Shown here: piece after piece, positions 23,701 through 34,111 of the stretch
How positions within the stretch are numbered: the first letter of the stretch is position 1
Layout of the letters: every line of letters begins with the position of its first letter
DNA from: Metridium senile
Lineage: Eukaryota; Cnidaria; Anthozoa; Actiniaria; Metridiidae
Assembly: GCA_949775045.1 (NCBI GenBank)
Contig: OX459101.1
Span: forward strand, 6,854,394 to 6,918,393
Direction: 5' to 3'
Length of the DNA: 64,000 bases
Notes under the pieces: generated by a model
Seen by the model: the letters and a program-made list of their open reading frames with translations, nothing else
Database searches by the model: none
Told to the model about the DNA's origin: nothing
Made by a program: the position numbers and the translations under genes

Positions 23701-25608
23701 AAGTATAAACATATATAGACACATAACATACATAAAAATTAAATGGAAACTAGCGAGTAAACTAGTATACGCTGCGTCGGTGTTTGATATAAACGATAGG
23801 TAATATAATGAAATTTGTAACACCGTAAACAATGTTAACTTAACTTTACTGACGTTTCGAGCTTTAGCCCTTCGTCGGAATAAAAGACTCCGACGAAGGG
23901 CTAAAGCTCGAAACATCAGTAAAGTTAAGTTAACATTTTTTACGGTGTTACAAATTTCATTATATTACCTACATAAAAATTAATTATATAATATAATTTG
24001 AAGCTCAATTTTCAAAGAGAAAGAAGATTTAGTTGAAATTACCATTGTTTTCGGCTATTTTATCCCCCACTAAAACACATCGTGACGTCATAATAACATT
24101 GACTTAGTGTTGGTTATTGTTTGTCATCTATTGTTTCCTGCGCCATCTTGAAAGGTAGCCAGGCCTTTGCATCAAAGCGAGACGAACGTTGAGCTGGCAA
24201 TGTTAGAGACCTTTTAACACCATGCGGGGCAATTATTCACGTCTCTATACACCCTATGCATAAAGGCGTGGCAGAAGATTTCATGAGAAAGAGCACATCG
24301 AAATTAGTGATATTCCAACATTTCACTCTGCCGACTTACTAACTTAGACATGCCCTTTCTTTTAGTAGAGAAATAGTATCGATCGAAATATTTTTTTCGT
24401 TAGTGTGCTCGTTCCCAGTCCCTTACTCTTTATGCATTGGGTCTATTTCAAGCTCAACGTTCGTGTCGCTTCGATGCAAAGGCACGCCTACCTTTCAAGA
24501 TGGCGCAGGGAACTGTGAAGGAGACTGTTCAGCTCTGCTCTCCGCTGCTGATAATTAGAAGTAAAACCAGAAGCAGGGCAGTAAATGCACTGGCCCTGTA
24601 TATTGATGAGAACCTGTTTTATACAGTTGTATACACCTATTTCAATTAACGTTGTCCATCTGGAATGGTTGATCTGAGACCGATAGGAATTGTGGGAGCT
24701 CGTTAAACTGCAAATGCACTATAATCACGCTTGAATATTCAGTGTTTACTTCTGAAATACTGTTATCTGTAATTCAGCACCATTCAAGTGTGATTAAAAC
24801 AATGTATTTGAAATTTAATGAACTCCCACAATTCCTATCGGTCTCAGATCAACCATTCCAGATGGACTACGTTAATTGAAATAGGTCAGTGTACACCTAT
24901 TTCAAAAATCGTTGTCACAGCCGAAGCTACAGTCTACACTCTGAAGCCTGCAAAGGATGTCGGTAATATGGACATATTTTCTGATTTATTAAACATTTTA
25001 AAAAGAAATATTTGTTTTATCATCTACCACTGCAACAACTTGTTATGGTCATATAAGACAAACACGTACAACCAAAATATCCTATGAATAAATTGATAAC
25101 ACGAGAAGAAATACCGACATCCTTTGCAAGCTTCACAGTGTAGACTGCAGCTTTGATTGCGACAACGATTATTGAAAAAGGTGTATATTTTTACTAACTA
25201 CAGCATTTTTAAATAGTAATGGACGACTAAACAAAGTGGTGAAAGAGGCAGTTACCGGTACTACCTATGGTGGATGGGCCGCTGGTGGAATAAGGGCAGG
25301 ACTTATTGGCCAGCATATTCAAGTTGACCTTGGCATTACCAAGGTCATCACCATGGTAGCCACCCAAGGAAGGGAGGATTCAGCTAAGTGGGTGACCAAG
25401 TATTCGCTGTCTTACAGTCATGATGGTAATAGCTGGGAAAACTACCAGGGGGATTGTGTTAAGGTGAGATGATAGTATCGTTATCATTATCATCATTATC
25501 ATTATCATTATTATCATTATCATCATTATCATTATCATCATTATCATCATCATTATCATTATCATTATCATCATCATTATCATTATCATCATTATCATTA
25601 TCATTATC

Positions 25609-25640
<32 letters not shown>

Positions 25641-25767
25641 CATTATTATTATCATTATCATCATCATCATTATCATCATTATCATTATCATTATCATTAT
25701 CATTATCATCATCATCATCATCATCATCATCATTATCATTATCATTATCATCATCATTATCATTATC

Positions 25768-25799
<32 letters not shown>

Positions 25800-25830
25800 C
25801 ATTATCATTATCATCATCATTATCATTATC

Positions 25831-25862
<32 letters not shown>

Positions 25863-25881
25863 CATCATCATTATCATTATC

Positions 25882-25913
<32 letters not shown>

Positions 25914-26019
25914 CATCATCATTATCATTATTATCATCATCATTATCATTATCATTATTATCATTATCATTATCATTATCATCATCATTATCATTATCAT
26001 CATTATCATTATCATTATC

Positions 26020-26051
<32 letters not shown>

Positions 26052-26130
26052 CATTATCATTATCATCATCATTATCATTATTATCATCATCATTATCATA
26101 ATCATTATTATCATTATCATTATCATCATC

Positions 26131-26162
<32 letters not shown>

Positions 26163-26394
26163 CATTATCATTATCATTATCATCATCATTATCATTATTA
26201 TCATCATCATTATCATTATCATCATCATTATCATTATCATTATCATTGATATTATCATTATCATTATCATTGATATTATCATTATCATCATCATTATCAT
26301 TATCATTATCAGTATTATTATTATTATCATTATCATTTTCATTATCATTTTCATTATCATTTTCATTATCATTATCATTGATATTATCATTATC

Positions 26395-26426
<32 letters not shown>

Positions 26427-26917
26427 CATCATCATCATTATCATTATTTATATGGATATTATCATTATCATTATCATTATCATTATCATCATCGATATCA
26501 TCATCATCATCATCATCATTATCATTATCATTATAATGGTTTAAAATAGACATATAGGTGGATTGTAACCATTCCCAGGAGAGTGAATTGAACAAAGTAC
26601 CACCAGTCACGGTGATGGTTTTCTTTTGTCAAGACCACCAGCATGGCTGCCGTTTCTTTTTTTCAATTCACTCTCCTGAGAATGGTTGAAATCCATCTTT
26701 ACATTGTACATATGCATTGTCATTGCCATTGTCATTATCGCCATTTAAGTACTAATGTGTTTGTTTCCTTTTGGTCCAGATATTTCCTGGTAATACCGAT
26801 AAAAACACCATTGTCACCAACAAGCTTGAAGTACCAATCAAAGCAAGATATATTCGACTGATTGTAAAAGCCTTCCATAGTTGGGCGGTGCTGAGAATGG
26901 AGTTGTATGGCTGCTAA
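17607..26917 (+). CDS. Secreted PAN/EGF-like/TSP1/discoidin (F5/8 type C) protein
   Basis: An extracellular adhesive or matrix protein assembled from seven exons: 17607-17757, 20429-20691, 21046-21124, 21545-21721, 22995-23100, 25217-25463 and 26780-26917 (1161 nt, 386 residues plus stop). All borders are GT-AG and phases run 1-0-1-1-2-0. Order: leader with hydrophobic core LKILVCLLNFVL (about residues 37-48), a PAN/apple domain (about 52-138), a short four-Cys EGF-like piece, one thrombospondin type 1 repeat (DGAWTQWGRW...RTRTC...C), and one complete F5/8C domain from GCSSPLGMEDGRITD to the terminal MELYGC. PAN and discoidin domains bind carbohydrate, phospholipid or protein; the partner is unknown. 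Cnidarian matrix proteins such as coadhesin use similar modules, but no orthology is claimed. Introns are microsatellite-rich. The long leader has a second in-frame Met 17 codons in that could be the true start. Confidence 0.92.
17795..18110. repeat. Dispersed repeat, inverted relative to copy at 27425-27803
   Basis: Shares TTGTGAAAGTTTGAGAAAAA, ACACCAAAACGAG, CTTCCAAACATGCCTATTTC and GGTGGTTCTTTCAT blocks with the reverse complement of 27425-27803. In the intron after exon 1; no coding signal. Confidence 0.65.
18208..18404. mobile_element. 197-bp MITE, GGCCCCGTCTACACG family (PIF/Harbinger-like)
   Basis: Ends GACCCCGTCTACACGGATCC and complement of GGCCCCGTCTACACGAATCC, flanked by TAA on both sides (18205-18207, 18405-18407). 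A copy in opposite orientation is at 29770-29966. The 3-bp TWA duplication and GG ends suggest PIF/Harbinger, by inference. Confidence 0.75.
19070..20290. other. Intron 1 distal part, no confirmed exon
   Basis: Part of the 2.7-kb intron before the PAN exon. A dispersed-repeat hairpin fragment lies at 18905-19065. Short frames at 19290-19523 (plus) and 19696-19941 (minus) have no recognisable domain or convincing splice pair, so they are left unannotated. Confidence 0.5.
20429..20691 (+). CDS. PAN/TSP1/discoidin gene exon 2 (PAN/apple domain)
   Basis: 263 nt after acceptor CTCCCTCCTCAG and before donor ATACAG|GTTAGT. Encodes a PAN/apple domain: CYENKTLTGH, then NCQNRCYHDNKCVSYNLG, then RGCELNAADH, ending HEYCPIQ. 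The cysteine spacing and the C.SYN and CELN motifs match the family. Starts in phase 1, ends in phase 0. Confidence 0.92.
20692..21045 (+). repeat. Intron 2 made of GTAA/GTGA tetranucleotides
   Basis: About 330 bp of GTAAGTAAGT and GTGAGTAAGT units runs from the exon 2 donor almost to the next acceptor (CCCTTTAAG at 21045). Each GTAAGT or GTGAGT matches the 5' splice-site consensus, so the true donor is the first of dozens of donor-like hexamers. Leu-Thr-Tyr frames on the minus strand are repeat translation. Confidence 0.9.
21046..21124 (+). CDS. PAN/TSP1/discoidin gene exon 3 (EGF-like piece)
   Basis: 79 nt, phase 0 in and phase 1 out, donor GATG|GTGAGT. Encodes NPCLSNPCQSERLCTPDFAW followed by DTYNCD. 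The NPCLSNPC opening is common where a PAN domain passes into an EGF-like linker; only four cysteines are present, so it is a partial EGF fold. Confidence 0.85.
21545..21721 (+). CDS. PAN/TSP1/discoidin gene exon 4 (thrombospondin type 1 repeat)
   Basis: 177 nt, phase 1 on both sides, acceptor TTTTTTGTAG, donor AACTG|GTAAAC. Encodes DGAWTQWGRWKGERGRG and NRTRTCTSPAPQNNGASCDG followed by TETKSCTP. The W..W..W pattern (WTQWGRW), RTRTC and the cysteine order identify a TSP1 repeat, which is typically C-mannosylated and glycosaminoglycan-binding. Confidence 0.93.
21740..22535. repeat. GAT/GTGAT trinucleotide-rich microsatellite
   Basis: About 760 bp of GAT, GTG and ATT variants in the intron between the TSP1 and discoidin exons, continuing in diluted form at 22795-22930. 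Met/Val/Asp-rich frames are artefacts. Confidence 0.9.
22540..22778. mobile_element. 239-bp MITE, CAGTGGTACCTCTATTAAGCG ends (mariner/pogo-like)
   Basis: Left end CAGTGGTACCTCTATTAAGC and right end complement of CAGTGGTACCTCTCAAGTAA, with TA on both sides (22538-22539, 22779-22780). The interior holds tandem sub-repeats of CCTCTATTAAGCGGTCA. No transposase. Confidence 0.85.
22995..23100 (+). CDS. PAN/TSP1/discoidin gene exon 5 (F5/8C domain, N-terminal part)
   Basis: 106 nt after acceptor CTATCATTAAG, ending ACCAAG|GTATGA in phase 2. Encodes GCSSPLGMEDGRITDNQITA through YFKP, the start of a discoidin domain (C..PLGMe.G.I.d.qIta). Confidence 0.9.
23740..23970. repeat. Dispersed repeat fragment with double GACGAAGG...CGAAACRTC hairpin
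   Basis: AAACTAGCGAGTAAACTAGT and the TATAAACGATAGGTAATAT block are followed by a head-to-head inverted pair of the CTAAAGCTCGAAAC module around 23880. Confidence 0.75.
24130..24560. repeat. Inverted MITE arms with GCGCCATCTTGAAAGGTAGC
   Basis: 24135-24230 and 24455-24530 are inverted relatives carrying AAGATGGCGCAGG, GCTTCGATGCAAAGGC and AACGTTGAGC motifs. The same family occurs at 21425-21490 and 53080-53530. Confidence 0.65.
24632..24886. mobile_element. MITE A, ACACCTATTTCAATTAACG ends (copy 1)
   Basis: Inverted arms of about 90 bp including GGTTGATCTGAGACCGATAG and CAATTCCTATCGGTCTCAG. The second copy is at 34112-34372. Abuts MITE B on the right. Confidence 0.8.
24892..25187. mobile_element. 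MITE B, TACACCTATTTCAAAAATCG ends (copy 1)
   Basis: Left TACACCTATTTCAAAAATCG and right CGATTATTGAAAAAGGTGTA, arms also sharing TGCAAAGGATGTCGGTA-type sequence. Related termini are at 34372-34402 (fragment), 39024-39816 and about 42100. Ends 30 bp before the next exon. Confidence 0.75.
25217..25463 (+). CDS. PAN/TSP1/discoidin gene exon 6 (F5/8C domain core)
   Basis: 247 nt after acceptor TTTAAATAG, ending GTTAAG|GTGAGA in phase 0. Encodes NGRLN...GGWAAGG, then IGQHIQVDLGITKVITMVAT, QGREDSAKWVTKYSLSYSHD and GNSWENYQ. The QVDLG, V....TQGR, WV..Y.L.YS.DG..W motifs are diagnostic of discoidin domains. Confidence 0.95.
25485..26535. repeat. 1.05-kb TTATCA/TCATCA hexanucleotide microsatellite in intron 6
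   Basis: Almost uninterrupted CATTAT and CATCAT units. Because six is a multiple of three, Asp/Asn, Ile/Met and Ser/Leu frames stay open for hundreds of codons. None is coding. Confidence 0.97.
26556..26697. mobile_element. Small foldback element in intron 6
   Basis: Arms with CAGGAGAGTGAATTGAA and TTCAATTCACTCTCCTG, extended outward to GGTGGATT and AATCCATC, about 35 bp each. Confidence 0.65.
26780..26917 (+). CDS. PAN/TSP1/discoidin gene exon 7 (end of F5/8C domain, stop)
   Basis: 138 nt after acceptor TTTTGGTCCAG. Encodes IFPGNTDKNTIVTNKLEVPI, ARYIRLIVKAFHSW and terminal LRMELYGC, then TAA. The F.GN.D..t.v.n.l..pi.ArYIRl motif and the final E.YGC close the discoidin domain, with the terminal Cys pairing with the one in exon 5. 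No AATAAA within about 80 bp after the stop. Confidence 0.95.
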   Translation: MFPGNTDKNTIVTNKLEVPIKARYIRLIVKAFHSWAVLRMELYGC

Positions 26918-28136
26918 TGTTGAATTCTAATATTCTACAACACTCGTATTATTTCTTTTGTAAAACTATCATTAATTATTCATGATTTTTTTAATTAATA
27001 GAAACAAGATTAGCGGCCGATCTGTTTGTAATATATACAAATGACAAATGACGAGCCGTTGTATATCGCTTACAGATCGGAAGCGAAGATTATATAGGCA
27101 GTCCGACGTTATTTCTTTCATATTTTACTAAAATTGTCAAGATAAAAGTAAATCTGGCCGAGAAAGTTCAAGTTAAAACTTATGCAAATCAGGACGAATC
27201 TGTAAATCTGTATCGGATATACACGGACGTGAATTCTTTTGTAAAATTCTCACTATTTATTCAGTGATTTTATAAGTCCTGTATAAATATAAAATATGAA
27301 CAACCGATCTGTATGGGATATACAGTGGTGGGTCGAAGACGAAACTCCAAAGCTAGACGTTCTTTAATTTCATATTGATAAGTAAAGATTTGGAAATACA
27401 TTTGACAATAATGTTCTGCGATAAGACATAGACCACTTTCATAAATACCATAGCATTTTCCGGAAAATGATTTTTCAAGTAAACAGATATTATTACATTT
27501 TAGCACTGTCATATGAAAGAACCACCTGAAATAGGCATGTTTGGAAGTTTTTGATTCTCTGGCTAAAATACCAAAGAAGTTATGCTAAATGAAAAATGTA
27601 GAGTTCTGCTAAGGCCTTTGATGCCTCGTTTTGGTGTTTTTCTGATTTTTCATACTCTTATAGCTTCTTGCAAATTTAATCGTTTTTTCTCAAACTTTCA
27701 CAAGTTATTGTTATGGTGAATGCCTATCATATGATAGCTTTCTTTTTCTTAAAACATCAATTTTGTGATAATTAGTGGCGGCCATTTATGAAAGTCATCT
27801 ATTGAAATTAACAAAGTTTTTACACGACGTTTCGACGTTAATTTCATATTGTACTAAAATTTTCAAGATAAACTGAAGTAAATCTGGCCGAGAAAATTCA
27901 AGTTAAAACTTAGCAAATCCGGAAGAAATCTGTATGGGATATACAACCTCCTGCACGCAGTTATGAATTCTTTTGTAAAATGTCTCATGAATTATTGATG
28001 TGTTTTATAGTAAGGTAATTGACCAATCACAAAAAAAAAACAATTAATAAGTTACGAAATAAGTACAGAATGCAACGCTAGCTTATGCATGGTGTTACGT
28101 TTGTTTAATAAAAAAATAGAAATGAAGCACACGCTT
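26918..28136. other. Intergenic, one dispersed repeat
   Basis: 27425-27803 is the inverted partner of 17795-18110, with imperfect ACTTTCATAAAT ends. The rest has no gene signal; the frame at 27270-27512 has no domain. Confidence 0.5.
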
Positions 28137-28478
28137 TCTATTAGACCTTTTTGCTTTACCACTATGTTCGACTTCTTGCGCCTTAAAAACAATAGGTGAG
28201 ATGAAAGATTGTACGGAATGTGAACATCTTTAGAAGTTGAACAAAAGATGCTTGTATTTTATTGTTATAATTAACAACGAGTCGCGCCAAACTTATGCGC
28301 AACACTTGCGTATATTGAAATCATGACCCGACTACAACTATTGTTCAACAACAATGAAATACAAGCATCTTTTGTTCAAAATCTAAAGATGTTCACATTC
28401 CGTACAATCTTTCATCTCACCTATTGTTTTAAAAGTGCAAGAAGTCGAAAATAGTGGTAAAGCAAAAAGGTCTATTGT
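28137..28478. mobile_element. 342-bp foldback MITE, AATAGACCTTTTTGCTTTACC ends
   Basis: Arms of about 125 bp at 28137-28270 and 28348-28478, including GGTGAGATGAAAGATTGTAC and its complement. An AATAGACC end is shared with the foldback at 53690-53871. Confidence 0.8.
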
Positions 28479-28610
28479 AACAGCGTATGCACGTGAATTC
28501 GTATATTTCTTGTCAACGACCTCATTAACATATAAGAAACACAGTAGCATGATAATCCTGGTTATGTGAAATCGTTCTATTAAAAGCGAGCAACATAAGT
28601 TGTGATATTC

Positions 28611-28975
28611 TATGCTAATTCTATTGTTTTCTATTGTTTAATTAGTAAAATTATGCTATTTCTATTGTTTTCTATTGTTTAATTAGTAAAATTTTGCTAT
28701 TTCTATTGTTTTCTATTGTTTAATTAGTACAATTTTGCTATTTCTATTGTTTTCTATTGTTTAATTAGTACAATTATGCTATTTCTATTGTTTTCTATTG
28801 TTTATTAAGTAGCACTATTTCTATTTTTAATTTGCACTATTATGCTATTTCTATTGTTTTCTATTGTTTAATTAGTACAATTTTGCTATTTCTATTGTTT
28901 TCTATTGTTTAATTAGTACAATTATGCAATTTCTATTGTTTTCTATTGTTTATTAATTAGCACTATTTGGTACCA
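28611..28975. repeat. 41-bp minisatellite (TTCTATTGTTTTCTATTGTT)
   Basis: About eight copies of a 41-bp unit containing two CTATTG boxes and AATTAGTA, with one degenerate copy near 28800. Confidence 0.85.
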
Positions 28976-29769
28976 ATTAGTACTACCTGTTTCACGGGCG
29001 TATTCTATAACGGCTGTGTGAACGAGCTTAATTGGGCGGTGTATATTGTTTGCACTCATGCGCGCGAACGACAAATTTGTTTCGGAGAAACATCAAAGTT
29101 GAAAAGGTCTGAACGAAAGCTTCCTGTAGGTGATTCATTATACTGAGCTCGTTTCTTTCGTAATTGACTCTGATATCAATCAAAACGTCAAAGAGTACTT
29201 TGATGTTGATGTAAACCGAACTAATGTACATACAGTTTACCGGATGTAAGTCTAACGTTGACTTTGAATCTCTCTTGAAAGTGCATTATACAGTATTAAT
29301 CGTAGATAGACATCGTTTGCGCCACAAATGTAAGTATACAGGCACCTACAAGCCATTTTTTTGCTTGTTAATTTTTAAACTTAATAGTCCAGTTTCACGT
29401 TATCTAACGCCGCTGTATACTATTTGATAAAATTAAAATGTGTTTATTATATTGTAAAGCGATAAAAAAATGTTTCGTGCTTTGCTTAATAATATTTGTG
29501 AATATTTTTACAACACTGAAATCGAGGCTTAGTTGTGCAAATGCGCATAGTACAGCGGTGAAAGATAACGTGATATTTATTATTAGAACGATTTCACATA
29601 ACGCATTTTAACACACAAATGAGCTTCAAGCTGGAGCATACACTATTTATCAAAAATTAATTTACATAAAAAAGATGAAGGTTTTCAAGGCTTATTTTGG
29701 AGATGATGTTTTTGTTTTGTTCTTTTGTCTTGTTTCAGTGATTTTGCGAGCTTGTGTCTTAATTACTTA

Positions 29770-29966
29770 GGCCTCGTCTACACGAATCCGATCCGGCTGG
29801 AACCGCATAGAAATATTTGCGTCCACGCAAGTCCGCGTATCCGTAGGATTCAAGTAAAAGTATGCGGTTTCAGTGACTGGATTCACTGGATTCGTGTGGA
29901 CGATAGTCCGAATCGCATCAAAAAGTATGCGGTTTCAAAAGTATCCGGATCCGTGTAAACGGGGTC
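29770..29966. mobile_element. 197-bp MITE, same family as 18208-18404, opposite orientation
   Basis: Matches the reverse complement of 18208-18404 over its length (GGCCTCGTCTACACGAATCC, TATGCGGTTTCA, GTGGACGATAG). Flanks are TTA and TAA, so the target duplication is ambiguous. Confidence 0.75.
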
Positions 29967-30357
29967 TAAATACAGTTCCCAGCAAGGCCAAAATGAGATA
30001 TAACCTTGCAAGCAATATTCGTAATTTACTAATGTTAACTAGCTATTTGATAAATGCTGATTTTTTTTACCAAAAGAGAATTCAATGTTAACAAATAAAG
30101 TTCGTAAAAAATACTTTTTCAGTCGGCACTTTTTTGTGAAATTGAACTAGAAATTGTGTCGTCCTTTATCTTGCCCATTTCTTTGCGAAAACCCTTTTTC
30201 AGATTGATTTTTATGTAATTAAGCTTGTATTGTTTTGTAAAATAAACATTTTGTTTGGAATTTCATTTTGATAAATAGAGGTGTTTTTGATAACCTTAAA
30301 AAAATAACATTTTCAATGGAAAAAACATATCTTTAACGTGAAGTTTGAATTTTTGCT

Positions 30358-30955
30358 GTCAAATTGTGTTTGATGACGATTATAGTAACAATAATATATA
30401 CACTACAGCCATAATACAACAGCCACTTCTGTGCTCATTAGCATGTTATTTTACTCATTAGCATGTTAAAATGCGTTATGTGAAATAAGTTAGGTGGTAT
30501 CATTGTTGTCAAATTTTGTTTGATGATGATGACGATTATAATAACAATAACAATATACACACTACAGCCATAATACAACAGTCACTTCTGAACTCATTAT
30601 CATGTTATTTTACTCTTTAGCATGTTAAAATGCGTTATGTGAAATAACTAAAGGCCCGGGCAAACGGTTTCAACATTTACTTCAACATCCGTTCGATTTT
30701 GTTGGATGGCAATGTTTAAACGCTTTTAAAACCTTTCAACATTGTTGAAACGTGTTGAATCGACGTTTTATTGATGTTGAAAGAGTTTAAAAGCGTTTAA
30801 ACATTGTCCAGCATTCTACAAAATCGAATGGATGTTGAAGCAAATGTTGAAACCGTTTGCCCGGGCCTTAAGTTGGTATTATTGTTGTCAAATCTTGTTT
30901 GATAACGATGGCGATAATAATAACAAAAACAATAACAGTCGATGTCTTTAACATT
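30358..30955. repeat. 155-bp tandem duplication (2.5 copies) split by a MITE
   Basis: Copies start at about 30358 and 30510 with GTCAAATT.TGTTTGATGA, CACTACAGCCATAATACAAC and TAGCATGTTAAAATGCG; a partial third copy follows the MITE at 30880. Confidence 0.75.
30652..30868. mobile_element. 217-bp MITE, AGGCCCGGGCAAACG ends
   Basis: Ends AGGCCCGGGCAAACGGTTTC and its complement, with direct TAA on both sides (30649-30651, 30869-30871). The second copy, at 35006-37220, is split by a 2-kb palindrome. PIF/Harbinger-like by its TWA duplication. Confidence 0.85.
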
Positions 30956-31170
30956 GTTGAAATGGTTGGAAACGTACATAATAATAATAATGTATATAGC
31001 TTATATAGCGCTTATTCAAGTCTGTACATAGCAACGCGTTAGCCGATTACGTCTACTAGTCCAACTTTCTCTATATATTTTTAGTTATTATTTCTCGTAC
31101 TGAGCTTGTTATTATTATCAAATTGTTTACTTAGTCAAGATCAGCTAAATAACAAAAACACCATCAATCA

Positions 31171-31210
31171 TGACGTCATTGTTTTCGCTGTGACGTCACA
31201 ACGTGACGTA
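31171..31210. promoter_or_regulatory. Cluster of CRE-like TGACGTCA sites (speculative)
   Basis: Two perfect TGACGTCA palindromes (31171-31178, 31191-31198) and TGACGTA (31204-31210) lie within 40 bp; TGACGTAA and TGACGTCC recur near 32371 and 32411. This is the CREB/ATF site. No gene start can be tied to it. Confidence 0.2.
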
Positions 31211-31584
31211 TACGTATTGATAGACCCTTCAACCGACGCGACGCTCTTTTCGACGTAATCCTGTACTCAACGAAGAAAATCTCACTTCCCAGCGTGACAG
31301 GGGTGTTTTGTTTCTCCGTCCTTTGTTAATAATCTCTCAGCTTAAAGTATAATGCACCCTTGAGTTTAAACTCGTCGCGATAATATCATTAGTGCATAAC
31401 ACTAGATTCTACTGACTCTTCAAGTCTTCTTCAAAAGGGCTTGCATTTCCGTGCTTTTGAACGTCACAAGTGTTTACCAAAGGAAGCCCAACAGGCATAC
31501 CACTTAGTAAATATCGGACCGAGAACGACCTAGACTGCGTTGGTGTGTCTAAGGAAACAAACTTAAGACCTGTTTTTTATTCTA

Positions 31585-31935
31585 CAGTAAAACCCCGCGT
31601 ATAAGAACCTAGATTTTTCAGTCAGCCTGAACAGGTTCTTATATAAATGGTGCTTAACTTGAAATCAGGTTATCTAGGTTCTATTAGCATCACTCACTTC
31701 ATCATTACAACACCTTTCTTCCTATTTTTCAATTTGTATTTGTGTATTTTGATTTGTATTCGTGTATTTTGAATTTGTGTTTTGGAATTTTGATTTGTAT
31801 TCGTGTATTTGAATTTGTTTTTGTATTGCACCTATGGGCCACCGTACTTTTTCCCAAAAAAAAAAAAAAACAAGTGAAAATTTCAGCCTGACAATTTCTT
31901 AAATTTTAGGTTCTTATACACGCGGGGTTTTACTG
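31585..31935. mobile_element. 351-bp MITE, CAGTAAAACCCCGCGTATAAG ends (mariner/pogo-like)
   Basis: Ends CAGTAAAACCCCGCGTATAA and complement of CAGTAAAACCCCGCGTGTAT with TA on both sides (31583-31584, 31936-31937). No transposase. Confidence 0.85.
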
Positions 31936-31939
31936 TAGT

Positions 31940-33410
31940 CGGAGGGAAAATTCTCTGGACAGCTGATTCGTCTGGTGAAAAGACACAATTTGAGAAAAAC
32001 AAAGTCGTCTGATTTTGAATTGCCATAAGACGAAAAACATTTACGATCGAAACGACTGATTAATTGTCCAATCCGTTCACGCTAGCCGAAAGGGAAACTG
32101 ATTTTCTTTTTCGTCGGAGCATATTATAGCTAATAATCGGGGTGAACGAAAAAAACCCCGTCTGTTCTTATATTTTCAATTTTTCATTATGGTCTTCGCC
32201 TTTAAAAAAAAAACATTTTATAAATATATGTGTTATATATGTATACCTGAAAATTATCAGGATTGGTAATAGTGTCACCCTATCCAATTAAGTTATTATT
32301 ATTATGTGTTAGAAATGCGCCTGTTTCTTCGAAAATAAACTCAACTCACGGGCTTCCTGTGCTAAAGAGATGACGTAATCTTAGACGTGTGACGCCATCG
32401 CACGAATACGTGACGTCCGTTTTTCGTGTTTCGTGTGTGTGTGATTTGGCGATAAGAGTTATCAATCCTGTAAGCTAGTTATTACTTAAGCTAAGGAGTC
32501 ACTCTAGGACCCAGACATACTGACCATATTTAAAAGCCTTTCATTTCGAAACACAGACCTCTATTCAATTGAAATCTTGTCGTGGCTTTGTTAGTTTTTG
32601 CCTCTCACACGGAATCTTCTTCCTCATTCGTGAGTATTATATCCGCCTGGAGCATTTCTATATATGTACAGTAAACGTGCCGTCTTTTACTGACACAAAT
32701 CGTTTAATTCCCACACGTCTTGTAATACATTAAACAAACTACACGTCCAAGCGAAGCGAGCCACTCTACAAACAAATCGCAAACAGATAGCCTTTACGTG
32801 AGTAAACTGGAGATACCTTAGATTTGTTACTCATCTAAGGTATCTTTTCGTTTGATTAGTGTTATCGGCGGCTTCTCTATTCTCATTACTACACCTAATG
32901 TCCATTGGATGAGTCGTCCTTTTCACCATAATTGATCTTAAGTTGCGGCTTCAAAACTCCACATATATTGGTCCTTTGTGTCGAACCGACCAGCATACAA
33001 CAACTTCAAGCAACGACTCAAGGATACAAGGTAACTTTGCATGTATAATCCTATTTTACGCTAAATTTCATTTCGAGAAATAATGAGAACAAAAATCATT
33101 TCAAACGGCGTAGAAACACCCAGACATTTTGATGTAATCTATGGGACTAACTAACGCCCTATCAAATGCTTCTACCACCGCCGCTCAATTCAAATTTGCG
33201 TCTTGAAATCCCGTGTGGATTTGGGAAAAAATGAAACAAAAATTTCAGAACGACCTGTGGCAGTTTTGAATGTATTGTAAAGACGTTAAACGCAAGTTTG
33301 ATGGCTCGTTATTTCCAACTGCTAATCAGTTTGTGAATGGGGCTCGAATGATTGGCGTCAGACCGCTTTTGCTGTGCAATTTCATTACAATATCCGATAG
33401 CGCGAATTAC
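31940..33410. other. Gene-free stretch
   Basis: No long frame or recognisable exon. A short perfect hairpin GATACCTTAGAT/ATCTAAGGTATC lies at about 32812-32846. The GTAACT after ACAAG near 33030 could be a donor of a non-coding exon, but nothing else supports it. Confidence 0.4.
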
Positions 33411-33415
33411 ACTAA

Positions 33416-33541
33416 GGCCTAGTTCAAACGTCGCATCTCACATGAACCGAATCTAATGCAAATAAATCCAAACAACATATATAGGTTTTCCTCATTGACA
33501 TTAGATTCGGCACATATGAAATGCGACGTTAGAACTAGGCC
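33416..33541. mobile_element. 126-bp MITE, GGCCTAGTTCAAACGTCGC ends
   Basis: Inverted ends GGCCTAGTTCAAACGTCGCA and complement of GGCCTAGTTCTAACGTCGCA, direct TAA on both sides (33413-33415, 33542-33544). Same general GGC...TAA class as other MITEs here. Confidence 0.8.
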
Positions 33542-34111
33542 TAACTCAGACAAAATGTACTTTTTGCAGTTATTTATAATTATAAATCTAAACGTTTTGT
33601 AATGGGAATGAAGTTTTGAAAAATTGAGATCTAGTAACGCATAAAGCTGGTGTTTTTTCATTGTTTTTTTTTTTCATGGGTTTTAAAAGTATTGCTATAT
33701 CTTTTGTTTTATTCATTTATATGCGGAAATTTCACTTTAATTCAATAACTCATTTTCTAAATTTACCTGAGATTTATAGGCAAATGTAACTCTACTTTGA
33801 TTTATAAAATAATCCCAACTTCAATTAAAGTAAACTACTTCCTTAATATCTCGACCATTTTTCGTTTTTTTTTTCGATGTTTGAATGATCTTAAGGCCCA
33901 GAAATACTCATTTTAAATGGCATTTTTTTAAAAGGTGAAACAGCGCGCCAACTCGATTTATTCAACTGCATTTCAATGTAGTTTTTAAGAAGCTAGATCT
34001 TTTGTTTTGATTAGTAAGTAGCTTAAAAACATAACGACATCTGATAGTCAGTATTATATAGTATCCGGCCTACATACAGTCTTACAATATCTACATCGAT
34101 TGAGACACATA

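Noticed and set aside
25380..26610. Very long Asp/Asn, Ile/Met and Ser/Leu open frames
   Set aside because: Direct translations of a TTATCA-type microsatellite; all frames on both strands stay open and the sequence is intronic.
28611..28975. CRISPR-like spaced repeats
   Set aside because: Eukaryotic context; contiguous 41-bp minisatellite with no unique spacers.
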